From Acidobacteriota bacterium (lineage in GTDB: Bacteria; Acidobacteriota; Vicinamibacteria; Vicinamibacterales; CAVVIG01), in contig JACPZW010000083.1 of NCBI GenBank assembly GCA_016195265.1, positions 1-59,027 of the forward strand: a stretch of 59,027 bases of DNA, given 5' to 3'. The notes under the pieces were generated by a model, which ran no database searches, was not told where the DNA came from, and saw only the letters and a list, made by a program, of their open reading frames with translations. Below, in pieces: positions 8,699 through 16,973 of this stretch. Made by a program: the position numbers and the translations under genes. The first letter of the stretch is position 1, and each line of letters opens with the position of its first letter.

Positions 8699-10147
8699 AT
8701 GGACGCTGCGTTTCTCTCCGACCTCCGCCACATCGTGGGCCACGAGCACGTGCTCGACGATGCGCTCGAGCTGCTCACGTATGAATGCGACGCCCTGCCG
8801 CACCTGCGCGAAACGCCGGCGGCCGTCGTGCTGCCGTCTTCAGCAGCCCACGTCCAGGCCATCGTCCGGCTCTGCGCGCGGCACGGCGTGCCGTTCGTCG
8901 CGCGCGGGCACGGCACCGGTCTCTCCGGCGGCGCCCTGCCCGTTGCGGGCGGCCTCGTCATCGCGCTCGCCCGCCTGAACCGCGTCCTCGACGTCGACAT
9001 CCCGAATCAGCGCGTCACGGTCGAACCGGGCGTGACGAATCTCGAGATCACGAAGCAGGTCGCGCCGTTCGGCTATTACTACGCGCCCGATCCGTCGAGC
9101 CAGCAGGTCTGTTCCATCGGCGGCAACGTCGCCGAAAACTCCGGCGGCGCGCACTGTCTGAAGTACGGATTCACGACGCACCACGTCCTCGGCGTCGAGG
9201 CCGTGCTGCCGGACGGCGAGTTCATCCACATCGGCGGCACCCTGGCCGACACGCCGGGACCGGATCTGCTCGGCCTGCTGATTGGATCCGAGGGCACGCT
9301 CGCGATCGTCACGAAGATCATCGTCCGGATCCTGCGGCGGCCCGAGGCCGTGCAGACGCTGCTCGCGGCGTTCGACACAATCGACGCGGGCGGCGCGGTC
9401 GTCTCGGACATCATCGGCACCGGGATCATTCCCGCCGCCATCGAGATGATGGACGCGCTCGCGATCAAAGCGGCCGAAGCGGCGGTCCATCCGAATTTCC
9501 CGCCGGCCGACACCGTGCTTATCGTCGAACTGGACGGTCCCGCGTCGGAAGTGTCGGCACTTTTCGAAATGGTGAAAGAGATCTGCGCGCTGCGGCAAGC
9601 CACCTCGATAGAGGTGGCGCAAGACGACGCCCAGCGGGCGCGCATCTGGCGCGGACGCAAAGCCGCGTTCGCCGCGATGGGCCGCGTGTCGCCGAACTAC
9701 TACGTACAGGACGGCGTCGTCCCGCGCACGAAGCTGCCGGAAGTCCTCAATCGGATTCGTCAGCTCGAAGCGCGATCAGGACTGCGCATCGGCAATGTGT
9801 TTCACGCCGGCGACGGCAACCTGCACCCGCTGATCTGTTACGACGAGCGCGTGCCGGGCGAGGCGGACAAGGCCGTCGAGGTCGCCGCCGAAATCCTCAC
9901 CTACTGCATGGACGCCGGCGGCTCGCTGACCGGCGAGCACGGGATCGGCGCCGACAAATCGCAGTACATGCCGAAGATGTTCACGGCCGAGGATCTCGCG
10001 CTGATGCAGCGCGTGCGGGCCGCGTTCGATCCGCGCGGGCTGTCGAATCCCGGCAAAGTCTTCCCCACGCCGCGCCTCTGCGGCGAAGTCCCCGGCCCGT
10101 ACCGCCAGCACCCGGTCGAAGGCGCCGGCCTGGCCGAGCGGCTGTAA
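8699..10147 (+). CDS. glcD: Glycolate oxidase subunit GlcD (FAD-linked oxidase)
   Basis: 482 residues, normal for GlcD. The PCMH-type FAD domain shows FVARGHGTGLSGGALP and GYYYAPDPSSQQVCSIGGNVAENSGG (split here as GYYYAPDPSSQQ and VCSIGGNVAENSGG), and the C-terminal domain has HAGDGNLHPLICYDER and GSLTGEHGIGADK. With GlcE and GlcF it oxidises glycolate to glyoxylate at the inner face of the membrane and passes electrons to quinone. It is the first gene of glcDEF; glcE follows after 14 bases. Confidence 0.93.
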   Translation: MDAAFLSDLRHIVGHEHVLDDALELLTYECDALPHLRETPAAVVLPSSAAHVQAIVRLCARHGVPFVARGHGTGLSGGALPVAGGLVIALARLNRVLDVDIPNQRVTVEPGVTNLEITKQVAPFGYYYAPDPSSQQVCSIGGNVAENSGGAHCLKYGFTTHHVLGVEAVLPDGEFIHIGGTLADTPGPDLLGLLIGSEGTLAIVTKIIVRILRRPEAVQTLLAAFDTIDAGGAVVSDIIGTGIIPAAIEMMDALAIKAAEAAVHPNFPPADTVLIVELDGPASEVSALFEMVKEICALRQATSIEVAQDDAQRARIWRGRKAAFAAMGRVSPNYYVQDGVVPRTKLPEVLNRIRQLEARSGLRIGNVFHAGDGNLHPLICYDERVPGEADKAVEVAAEILTYCMDAGGSLTGEHGIGADKSQYMPKMFTAEDLALMQRVRAAFDPRGLSNPGKVFPTPRLCGEVPGPYRQHPVEGAGLAERL

Positions 10148-10161
10148 CCATATATATAAGG

Positions 10162-11403
10162 ATGGCGACCCCGGCGACTCCCAAGGCGGCGCTGCTCCAA
10201 CCCCAGACGCCCGAGGCGCTTGCCGCCGCGCTGCGGGCCGCATCCGCACAGAAGCAGTCCATCGTCATTCGCGGCGCGGGCACGAAGATGGACTGGGGCC
10301 GGCCGGCCGGTCGCATTGACGCGTTCCTCGAGACGCGCGGGCTGCACAAGATCCTCGCGCACGCGCACGGTGATCTGACGGCGACGATCGAGGCGGGCGC
10401 GTCGCTCGCCGACGTGAACGCGGCGCTCGCCACGCACGGCCAGTGGCTGCCGCTCGATCCCGCGTTCGCCGATCGCGCGACGATCGGCGGTCTGCTCGCG
10501 ACCAACGACAGCGGTCCGCTGCGGCATCGCTACGGCACGCCGCGCGACCTCGTGATCGGCGTGCAGATCGCGACCGCCGACGGCACGCTCGCGAAAGCCG
10601 GCGGGCAGGTCGTCAAGAACGTCGCCGGCTACGACCTCGGCAAGCTCGTGACCGGATCGTTCGGCAGCCTCGCCGCGATCACCAGCGCGACGTTCAAGCT
10701 GTCGCCGCTGCCGAAGGCCTCGAAGACGCTCGTCGTCTCCGTCGACAGCGACGCGCGGCTCGGCGAGATCGTCCGGCAGATGATGGCGAGCCAGCTCGAG
10801 CCGCTCGCCTTCGAGTTCAGTAGCGGCACCGTAGCGCGATCCTTTCAGGGTCGCGATCGAGGCGGCCCTGAAAGGGCCGCCCTACTAATCAAGTTCGCCT
10901 CGCTGCCCACCGTCGTCGACGCGCAGGTCGCCCAGGCGCGCGCGTTGCTTCAACCGCTCGCCGCATCGATTGACGTTGTCGACGGCGACGCGGAACCGGC
11001 GTTGTGGCGCGAACACAACGCGCGGATGTGGGCGGCGCCCTGCGCGCTTAGCGCGCCTGTGGAAAATGTTGCCATCGTCCGCGCCAGCTGGCTGCCCTCC
11101 GCCGTCACGACCGCACTGGCGGAGCTGGTGACGATGGGTGCGCCAATTGATCTTGTTGGCCGCGCCGCAGTGGGCGCAGGACTGCTGCGAATCGGCGGCG
11201 ACACCGCCACGCAGGCGCGCGTCATCGCGCGCCTCCGCCAGTCGGCGTCTGTCGGCAACATCGTCGTGCTGCGCGGATCCGATGCGCTCAAAGCCGCCGT
11301 CGACGTGTGGGGACCGATGGGCGATCGCGAGCGGCTGCTCGCGTCGCTCAAGCACGCGCTCGATCCGCGGAACACGCTGAACGCCGGACGAGGGCCCCTC
11401 TGA
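10162..11403 (+). CDS. glcE: Glycolate oxidase subunit GlcE, with in-frame palindromic insert
   Basis: 413 residues from the ATG after TAAGG. The FAD-binding part shows IVIRGAGTKMDWG, WLPLDPAFADRATIGGLLAT and VKNVAGYDLGKLVTGSFG. GlcE forms the FAD-binding accessory subunit of glycolate oxidase. Residues about 224-242 are encoded by a 56-bp palindromic repeat (10831-10886) in frame, so the protein carries an Arg/Gly-rich insert between the FAD-binding region and the C-terminal domain. The stop overlaps the glcF start (TGATG). Confidence 0.9.
   Translation: MATPATPKAALLQPQTPEALAAALRAASAQKQSIVIRGAGTKMDWGRPAGRIDAFLETRGLHKILAHAHGDLTATIEAGASLADVNAALATHGQWLPLDPAFADRATIGGLLATNDSGPLRHRYGTPRDLVIGVQIATADGTLAKAGGQVVKNVAGYDLGKLVTGSFGSLAAITSATFKLSPLPKASKTLVVSVDSDARLGEIVRQMMASQLEPLAFEFSSGTVARSFQGRDRGGPERAALLIKFASLPTVVDAQVAQARALLQPLAASIDVVDGDAEPALWREHNARMWAAPCALSAPVENVAIVRASWLPSAVTTALAELVTMGAPIDLVGRAAVGAGLLRIGGDTATQARVIARLRQSASVGNIVVLRGSDALKAAVDVWGPMGDRERLLASLKHALDPRNTLNAGRGPL
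10831..10886. repeat. GTAGCGCG...CTAC palindromic element inside glcE
   Basis: Two hairpins (GCGATCCTTTCAGGGTCGC and GGCGGCCCTGAAAGGGCCGCC, the latter slightly over-long so split as GGCGGCCCT/AGGGCCGCC) between GTAG and CTAC. The copy at 51410-51464 shares the same ends, the central GATCG and the GGCCCTGAAAGGGCCG arm. Confidence 0.85.
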
Positions 11404-12764
11404 TGCCGGCCTTCGACGCCAGCCACGCGCCGGATCCCTCGCTCATCGACAAATGCGTCCACTGCGGGTTCTGTCTCCCCTCCTGCCCGACCTACATGCT
11501 GTGGGGCGAGGAGATGGATTCGCCGCGCGGGCGCATCTATCTGATGAAGGCCGGCCTCGAAGGCCGCGCCGAAATGACGGACGGCTTCGTCCGCCACTTC
11601 GACGCGTGCCTTGGCTGCATGGCGTGCGTGACGTCGTGTCCGTCCGGCGTGCAGTACGCGCCGCTCATCGAGGCGACGCGTGGTCAGATCGAGCGCCGGC
11701 ATGCGCGCTCGATCGTCGATCGATGGTTTCGAAGCGCGCTCTTCGCCGTGATGCCGTATCCCGCGCGATTGCGGATCGCGCTGCTGCCGCTCGTCGTACT
11801 CGGGTGGATGGGACATGTAGGGCGGGTCCTTCGGACCCGCCAGCCAGCCGGGTCTGAAAAGACCCGGCCTACGAACGGCCGGCCCGCCGGGTCCGGAAGT
11901 ACCCAACCTCCATTTGGAGTCCTCATGCGCGTACGCGCGATGATCGCGCTGGCGCCGCGCGTGACCTGGGCCTCGCTCTTCGCGCCGATGGTTGCCGAGC
12001 GCACGCCCGCCATCGGCGAGCGCCGGCTGACCGTCGGGCTGCTGACCGGCTGCGCGCAGCGCGTCCTGTTCCCGCAGGTCAATGCGGCGACGGCGAACGT
12101 CCTCGCGGCCGAAGGCTGCGATGTCGTCGCGCCGGCGGCGCAAGGCTGCTGCGGCGCGCTCGCGCTGCACGCCGGCCGGCTCGACGAGGCGCGCGCGTGC
12201 GCGCGCCACACGATCGCGGCGTTCGATCAGGCTGGCATCGATCGCATTGCCGTCAACGCGGCCGGCTGCGGATCGTCGATGAAGGAGTACGGCGATCTGC
12301 TGGCCGGCGATCCGGCGTGGGCCGATCGCGCGCGCGCGTTCGCGTCGAAGGTGCGCGACGCGAACGAGCTCGTCGACGAGCTGGGGCCGCCGCGCGCGAT
12401 GCGGCATCCGCTGAAACTGCGGGTGGCGTATCAGGACGCGTGCCACCTCGCGCACGCGCAGGGCATCCGGCAGCCGCCGCGCAACCTGCTGGCGTTGATC
12501 CCCGGCGTCGAGCTGCTGCCGATCGCGGAAGCCGACGTCTGCTGCGGCAGCGCCGGGATCTACAACCTCGTCGAGCCGGAGACGGCGCGGCAGCTCGGCG
12601 ACCGCAAGGCCGGGTGCATCGCCGCGGTGAATCCCGACGTCATCGCGTCCGCGAATCCCGGCTGCACGCTGCAGATCGCCGCAGCCGCCCGGCGCGGCGG
12701 GCACGCGTGGCGGATTCTGCATCCGATGGAAATCCTGGACGCGTCTCTGAGAGGTGGCTGGTGA
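11403..12764 (+). CDS. glcF: Glycolate oxidase iron-sulfur subunit GlcF, with in-frame repeat insert
   Basis: 453 residues. Two [4Fe-4S] motifs (CVHCGFCLPSCPTY near residue 18 and CLGCMACVTSCPSG near 70) precede two CCG domains (CCGALALHAG and CCGSAGIYNL). GlcF passes electrons from GlcDE towards quinone. Residues about 139-172 are encoded by a GTAGGGCGGGTCC-type element and a partial second copy (11817-11920), lengthening the linker before the first CCG domain. The C-terminus (RGGW) runs into the next repeat. Confidence 0.9.
   Translation: MPAFDASHAPDPSLIDKCVHCGFCLPSCPTYMLWGEEMDSPRGRIYLMKAGLEGRAEMTDGFVRHFDACLGCMACVTSCPSGVQYAPLIEATRGQIERRHARSIVDRWFRSALFAVMPYPARLRIALLPLVVLGWMGHVGRVLRTRQPAGSEKTRPTNGRPAGSGSTQPPFGVLMRVRAMIALAPRVTWASLFAPMVAERTPAIGERRLTVGLLTGCAQRVLFPQVNAATANVLAAEGCDVVAPAAQGCCGALALHAGRLDEARACARHTIAAFDQAGIDRIAVNAAGCGSSMKEYGDLLAGDPAWADRARAFASKVRDANELVDELGPPRAMRHPLKLRVAYQDACHLAHAQGIRQPPRNLLALIPGVELLPIAEADVCCGSAGIYNLVEPETARQLGDRKAGCIAAVNPDVIASANPGCTLQIAAAARRGGHAWRILHPMEILDASLRGGW
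11817..11920. repeat. GTAGGGCGGGTCC palindromic element inside glcF
   Basis: GTAGGGCGGGTCCTTCGG at one end and GACCCGGCCTAC at 11872 frame two hairpins; a degenerate extra arm (CCGCCGGGTCCGGAAGTACCC region) follows. The reading frame of glcF continues through it. Confidence 0.85.
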
Positions 12765-12784
12765 CTGGTGGCTGGTGGCTGATT
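12751..12784. repeat. CTGGTGGCTGGTGACTGG simple repeat
   Basis: Copies of the CTGGTGACTGGTGGC word, also at 15045, 27864 and 30402. The glcF stop codon lies in it. Confidence 0.7.
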
Positions 12785-12804
12785 GAAGACGACCAGGTCG
12801 GCCC

Positions 12805-13611
12805 CTACGGTCCGAACAGCTCGCGCGCGCGCGTCAGTGCCCGGCGCATGTACTCCGAGAGTGGACCGGTCGGGCACGAGAGCTCGAGCACGATCCACTC
12901 CCCGTACGCGAGCCGATCGAGCGTCTCGCGGATGTGACGCCAGTCGATGATGCCGTCGCCCGGCGGCAGGTGATCGTCGAACGTCCCGCGATGATCGTTG
13001 GCGTGCACGTGCTTGAGCCGGTCGCCGGCGACCTCCACGAACCGATCCCATTGATGGCCGAGCGTCGCGTGCGACGTGTCGAAGCACACGCCGACCGCGC
13101 GGTCGAGCGGCTTCACGAGCGCGGCGAACTCGTCGGGGTGCCCGCCGATCAGGTGCGGCAGCGGCGTCTCGACCAGCAGCGTGACGTCCATGTGAAGGCA
13201 CGCCCTGGCCAGCACGCGCAGCGACGCCCCGCAATTCGCGAGGCGCTCGTCGACGTTCTGGCCGTTGCGCACGACGTCGGTCGGATGCACGACGATGCGC
13301 GAGCCGCCGACTTCACGCAGGGCGGCGGCCGCCGCGAGAATGGCGCCGATGGCCGCGTGCCGGTGATGCGGATTGGGATCGGAGAGATCGAGCAGGCCAC
13401 CGAACGGCGCGTGCATCGCGATCGGCTCGATGGCGAGCTGGCGCAGCCGCTCGCCGAGGGCGACGATCTGATCGTGCTGCCACGGATCGAAATGCCGCGG
13501 CGGCGTGCCGAGCTCGACGGCCGTCACGCCGGCGCCGCGCAGGCCGTCCAGCGTCTGCGCGATGGGCGTGTTCACGCAGCATCCGGTCGACGCCGCCAGC
13601 CGCCACGTCAT
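12805..13611 (-). CDS. Xylose isomerase/AP-endonuclease-2-like TIM barrel protein
   Basis: 268 residues. The fold is recognisable from strands and metal ligands: GVTAVELGTPP, IEPIAMHAPFGG, IVVHPTDVV, VTLLVETPL, VGVCFDTSHA, LKHVHANDHRG and WIVLELSCP. The Glu, Asp/His and His-x-Asn-Asp pattern gives the metal site shared by sugar-phosphate isomerases/epimerases and endonuclease IV. Which of these it is cannot be decided by eye. Its ATG overlaps the stop of the AEP-like gene (ATGA), so the two are translationally coupled and probably work together. Confidence 0.8.
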   Translation of the reverse strand: MTWRLAASTGCCVNTPIAQTLDGLRGAGVTAVELGTPPRHFDPWQHDQIVALGERLRQLAIEPIAMHAPFGGLLDLSDPNPHHRHAAIGAILAAAAALREVGGSRIVVHPTDVVRNGQNVDERLANCGASLRVLARACLHMDVTLLVETPLPHLIGGHPDEFAALVKPLDRAVGVCFDTSHATLGHQWDRFVEVAGDRLKHVHANDHRGTFDDHLPPGDGIIDWRHIRETLDRLAYGEWIVLELSCPTGPLSEYMRRALTRARELFGP

Positions 13612-15038
13612 CCGTGCACCGCCTCGAGCAGCCGCCCGCGATCGACGCGCAGGTCCTGGCCGCACGGCTGGCGCGGACACAGGTTCTTCTCCTGCGCCGA
13701 CGTGCAGTTGAAATCGATCCCGCGATCGGCACCCGCCTCGATGAGGCCGGCGAACACGCGCACGTCGAATTCCGCCCGCGTCTCCGCGTCCAGCCACGCC
13801 CACCGCCGGCCCCACCCGTACTCGGCGGCGTACCGGGCGTGCACGATCGCCGCGATGTCGCGCGGCGCCACCCCGCCCGCCATCAGCGCGCGCGTGACGT
13901 GCTGAAGGCTCGTCGGCTGCAGCAGCCAGTCGTTCGGCTCGCCGAGCGGCCGCGTGACGCACGCCGGCAGCGCCGCCGGCAGCGCGCGGAAGAGCGCGTC
14001 GCCCTCGGCCACGCTTCGCCGCGGTGACGCGTAGAACCGCCGATGCGACTGCGCGAGGCGCGAGGCGGCGTACGCATCAAAGAGCGCGACGACGCCCTGC
14101 GTGACGACGGGCAGCTGCACCGATCGGCGTCGCGCGGCTCGGGCGGCGTGCGCGAACTCCCGGCCGTGCGACAGCAGATGCTCCAGCGACTCGTCGCCGC
14201 GCGGCACGGCGATGAACGGCCGCCGCTCCGACGCGCCGCGATGCGCGACGATGTCGGGACGGAAACGGTGCTTCTGATAAGCGCCGAACGCGACGCGCAT
14301 GTGGCGCAGGTCCATCGGATCGCCGGCGTATGACAGATCGATCGACGTGCACTCGCGTCCGGCCAGGCCGGTGCCGACGACGACCCCGTTCAAGACGACG
14401 GGGATCGGCGACCGCGGCTCGGCCCGGCGCAGGATCCGGTGCGCGAGGTACTCGACGAGCATGCCCGCGCCGACGTACGCGCGCGCGTGCCGCTCGCTGA
14501 GCGGCGTTGTCAGCCACGGCGGGCGGCGCGACGGTAGCGTCGCCTGCCAGCGCGGCGGTTCGGCGACGAGCGCGGCGAGACGATCGACGGCCGGGGAGTT
14601 CAGGGGCACTTGGCCCGTGAAATGATAGCCGCGGCCGGTCATCAGCGTCAGCAGCGGCAGATCGAAGCGGCGCAGCACGTGCCGCGCCGCGCGGTAGACC
14701 GGCTCGAGTTTGAAGAACACTTCAGCCGGATGGTGGTACGCCTCGCCCGGACTGTCGGCGTTCTGATAGTCGACATCCAGGTGGATGAGCACGCTCTTCT
14801 CGTCCCACAGCGACCGCGAGATATCCGCGCCGGCTGCGAGCAGCGCGTCGAGCCGTGCGGTCGTGTAGCGCGGTGCACGTCCCCAGGTCGCGATCCGCGC
14901 GCCGTGATCCGTGAGTCCGGCGAGATCGGCGCACGTCGGCCCGGCCGCGACGCCGCCCGGCGCGCCGCAATACTCGAGGATGCGCGCGCGCACGTACGGA
15001 TCCGCGTAGTACTCGAGTAATGACGAGATCCGGGCCAT
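13608..15038 (-). CDS. Unrecognised protein with archaeo-eukaryotic primase-like motifs
   Basis: 476 residues. I do not recognise a named family. Three segments fit the AEP catalytic motifs: LIHLDVDY (D88, D90; motif I hhhDhD), LMTGRGYHF (H139; motif II GxGxH) and CTSIDLSY (D234; motif III hD), at spacings like those of LigD-type polymerase domains. The C-terminus has three cysteines, C-x8-C-x4-C, in NCTSAQEKNLC, perhaps a metal or Fe-S site. The ATG at 15038 is chosen because codons upstream lie in a simple repeat. Coupled to a TIM-barrel protein downstream. The AEP assignment is inference from motifs only. Confidence 0.6.
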   Translation of the reverse strand: MARISSLLEYYADPYVRARILEYCGAPGGVAAGPTCADLAGLTDHGARIATWGRAPRYTTARLDALLAAGADISRSLWDEKSVLIHLDVDYQNADSPGEAYHHPAEVFFKLEPVYRAARHVLRRFDLPLLTLMTGRGYHFTGQVPLNSPAVDRLAALVAEPPRWQATLPSRRPPWLTTPLSERHARAYVGAGMLVEYLAHRILRRAEPRSPIPVVLNGVVVGTGLAGRECTSIDLSYAGDPMDLRHMRVAFGAYQKHRFRPDIVAHRGASERRPFIAVPRGDESLEHLLSHGREFAHAARAARRRSVQLPVVTQGVVALFDAYAASRLAQSHRRFYASPRRSVAEGDALFRALPAALPACVTRPLGEPNDWLLQPTSLQHVTRALMAGGVAPRDIAAIVHARYAAEYGWGRRWAWLDAETRAEFDVRVFAGLIEAGADRGIDFNCTSAQEKNLCPRQPCGQDLRVDRGRLLEAVHG

Positions 15039-15044
15039 CGTTGC

Positions 15045-15119
15045 CACATCAGGGGGCTGGGGGCTGGTGGCTAGTGGCTGGAAGAGATTTGTCACCAGGC
15101 ACCAGTCACCAGTCACCAG
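15045..15119. repeat. Inverted CTGGTGGCT / CCAGTCACCAGT repeat
   Basis: GGGGGCTGGTGGCTAGTGGC-type units face CACCAGTCACCAGTCACC-type units across a short spacer. The last codons and TGA of the osmC-like gene lie in the right arm. Confidence 0.75.
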
Positions 15120-15555
15120 TCCCCTTCGATTCTTCCGGCACCACGCGAACGTCGAGGGCTACGGTCAGACCGGCGCCCAGCGTGCGCGCGACGATGGATT
15201 CCTCGCGCGCCTGCCGGGCCAGCGCGCGGACCCGCTCGGCGTCGCCGTCGCCGAGCACGACGACGCACGGCGTGAGCAGGACGCGCGACGCGCCCTGCCG
15301 GTCGTCTGGAATCTGCAGCTGGCCGCTCGAGACGTAGCCGAGCACGTCGATACCCTCGGCGCGCGCGAGCGCGAGGAGGGTGCTCATGAAACAACTTTCA
15401 GCCGCGAGCAGTAGCAGATGCTCCGGGCTCCACTCGCCTTCGTGGCCAACCGTCAGCGACCGGCCTTCGCCGGACATGCCCGTGCCGGCGAGGCCGGCGT
15501 TCCAGACGGTCTCGGTCGTGAACGTCAACGCGCGCGCGGGGGGGACTTTCGGCAC
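15106..15555 (-). CDS. OsmC/Ohr family protein
   Basis: 149 residues from a GTG at 15555 that has AAGGA seven bases upstream. The OsmC pattern is present: GEWSPEHLLLLAAESCFMSTLLALARAEGI (here as SPEHLLLLAAESCFMSTLL) with the conserved resolving Cys, and the second Cys in LLTPCVVVLG. Such proteins reduce organic hydroperoxides with a two-cysteine site. The C-terminal EESKGTGDW is read from the neighbouring simple repeat. Confidence 0.85.
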   Translation of the reverse strand: MPKVPPARALTFTTETVWNAGLAGTGMSGEGRSLTVGHEGEWSPEHLLLLAAESCFMSTLLALARAEGIDVLGYVSSGQLQIPDDRQGASRVLLTPCVVVLGDGDAERVRALARQAREESIVARTLGAGLTVALDVRVVPEESKGTGDW

Positions 15556-15596
15556 GACTGATTCCTTAGAGACGCGTCCTCGCTGTTTTCGTGAAT

Positions 15597-15867
15597 GGAA
15601 GGGCCACGGAGACACCGAGACACGGAGGCGCGGCACGGATTCGGCGGGTCGGCCTGCTCTGCAGGCCGACGATCACGGCCGAATCGGTCGAGACACGAGC
15701 CTCGGACATCTCCGCGTGGCTCGCGTCTCGATCCGAATCCGGCCGGGTCGCCGCTGCGCGGCGCCCGCCGAATCTCGATCCCCGCGCTCTGCGGGCTCAG
15801 CGGTTTCTGCGTTCATCGTCGTTCTTCTCTGTGTCTCCGTGTCTCTGTGGCTCGTCTTCTCTTCACG
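15597..15867. repeat. Long nested palindrome filling the OsmC-USP gap
   Basis: This explains the gene-free stretch 15556-15875. Outer arms are CCACGGAGACACCGAGACAC (about 15603) and GTGTCTCCGTGTCTCTGTGG (about 15842). Inside is a perfect 10-bp hairpin, GTCGGCCTGC-TCT-GCAGGCCGAC (15648-15670), and further imperfect inverted repeats (CGAGACACGAGCC / GGCTCGCGTCTCG). No gene is supported in it. Confidence 0.8.
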
Positions 15868-15875
15868 TGACCGCG

Positions 15876-16778
15876 TCAGCGCCGGATCGTCAGCACCGGA
15901 CACGTCGCGCGGCGGACGACCTGATTCGTCGTCGAGCCGAACAGCATGAGGTCGATCGCGTTGCGGCCGTGCACGCCCAGCACGATCAGATCGGCGCTCT
16001 CCTCGGCCGCGATCTCGAGAATCGCACGGTACGGCTTGCCGTGCGCGAGCCGCGTGGACGCCGAGCACCAGTGCGCGGCGCCGTCAGGGACGAGCTTCGC
16101 CAGGTGCGCGGCGGCGTCGTGCTCCCGAAACTGCCGGTACTCGGGCACGTTGATGGGCCGGTTGGCGAGCGGCTCCATGTCGGTCGGCCACTCGAGCACG
16201 TGCAAGATCGTCACGTGCGCGTCAGATTCCTGCGCGAGGGACAGCGCCGATTCGAGCGCGGCGAGCGACGGATCCGCGAAGTCCACCGGGCACAGCAGCT
16301 TCTTGAACGGCAGTTTCGATGTCGCGTGCGCGCGCGGCGGCACGGTCAGCACCGGGCAGTGCGCGCGACGCAGGACCTTCTCGGTCACCGATCCCAGAAT
16401 CGCGTGATCGAAGCCCGTCGCGCCGTGCGTGCCCATCACGATGAGGTCCGCGTGCAGCGACGTCGCGGCCGCGAGAATCTCGATCGTCGGCGTGCCCATC
16501 TGGACCAGCGCCTCGGTCACCAGACCCGCGGTCTTCGCCGGGCGCAGCAGCGCCGTCATCTCGTCCGTCATCTGCTCGACGGCGTTGGCGTCGGGAATCG
16601 AATTGTCGACGGCGCCCACCATCGCAAGGCCGGGCACCGGCAGGAACACGGGGTGATACGTGTGCAGCGCGACCAGCTTCGCGCGATACCAACCGGCAAT
16701 CGCGATGGCGTGGTCGAGCGCGTGACGGGAGGCGTCGGAAAAATCGAGCGGGCAGAGAATGGTATTGATGGTAGCCAT
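15876..16778 (-). CDS. Tandem universal stress protein (two Usp domains)
   Basis: 300 residues with two UspA domains. Each starts with a (I/L)LCP(L/V)DF strand and ends with the ATP-binding G-x2-G-x9-G(S/T) motif: GTHGATGFDHAILGSV and GVHGRNAIDLMLFGST. Such tandem Usp proteins bind ATP and respond to hypoxia, starvation or membrane stress. The ATG at 16778 is preferred to an upstream start because the domain begins six residues later. Divergent from another Usp gene and the cation ATPase. Confidence 0.9.
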   Translation of the reverse strand: MATINTILCPLDFSDASRHALDHAIAIAGWYRAKLVALHTYHPVFLPVPGLAMVGAVDNSIPDANAVEQMTDEMTALLRPAKTAGLVTEALVQMGTPTIEILAAATSLHADLIVMGTHGATGFDHAILGSVTEKVLRRAHCPVLTVPPRAHATSKLPFKKLLCPVDFADPSLAALESALSLAQESDAHVTILHVLEWPTDMEPLANRPINVPEYRQFREHDAAAHLAKLVPDGAAHWCSASTRLAHGKPYRAILEIAAEESADLIVLGVHGRNAIDLMLFGSTTNQVVRRATCPVLTIRR

Positions 16779-16872
16779 ACCAATCAGCAATCCGCGATCC
16801 GTACCAGATCGCCCGCGCACCCAGCGTTTCCTCGCAGTTGCGGCGAGCCGCCGGACGGGCGCGACAGGAAAA

Positions 16873-16887
16873 CGGCATGCGATGCCG
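16873..16887. promoter_or_regulatory. Palindrome between divergent Usp genes
   Basis: CGGCAT-gcg-ATGCCG is a perfect inverted repeat about 50-60 bases upstream of the sigma-54-like site at 16936. It could be an activator-binding site. Confidence 0.35.
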
Positions 16888-16935
16888 GATTCTCGGTAAG
16901 TCCGTGCAAGGACCGCTGGTTAGCGGAGCATTCCA

Positions 16936-16950
16936 TGGCACTTCGATTGC
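16936..16950 (+). promoter_or_regulatory. Sigma-54-type promoter of the Usp/ATPase unit
   Basis: TGGCAC-ttcga-TTGC matches the -24/-12 consensus with the required GG-N10-GC spacing. Transcription would start near 16962, ruling out the ATG at 16935 and supporting the ATG at 16974. Confidence 0.6.
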
Positions 16951-16973
16951 GACCACGAAGGCTGAGGGTCCCC

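Noticed and set aside
15591..15875. Open frame running from the gap into the plus strand
   Set aside because: It is made of the nested palindrome and has no protein-like features.
16786..16801. Sigma-54-like site before the tandem Usp gene (minus strand)
   Set aside because: The -24 element is poor and the predicted transcription start would fall inside the coding region.
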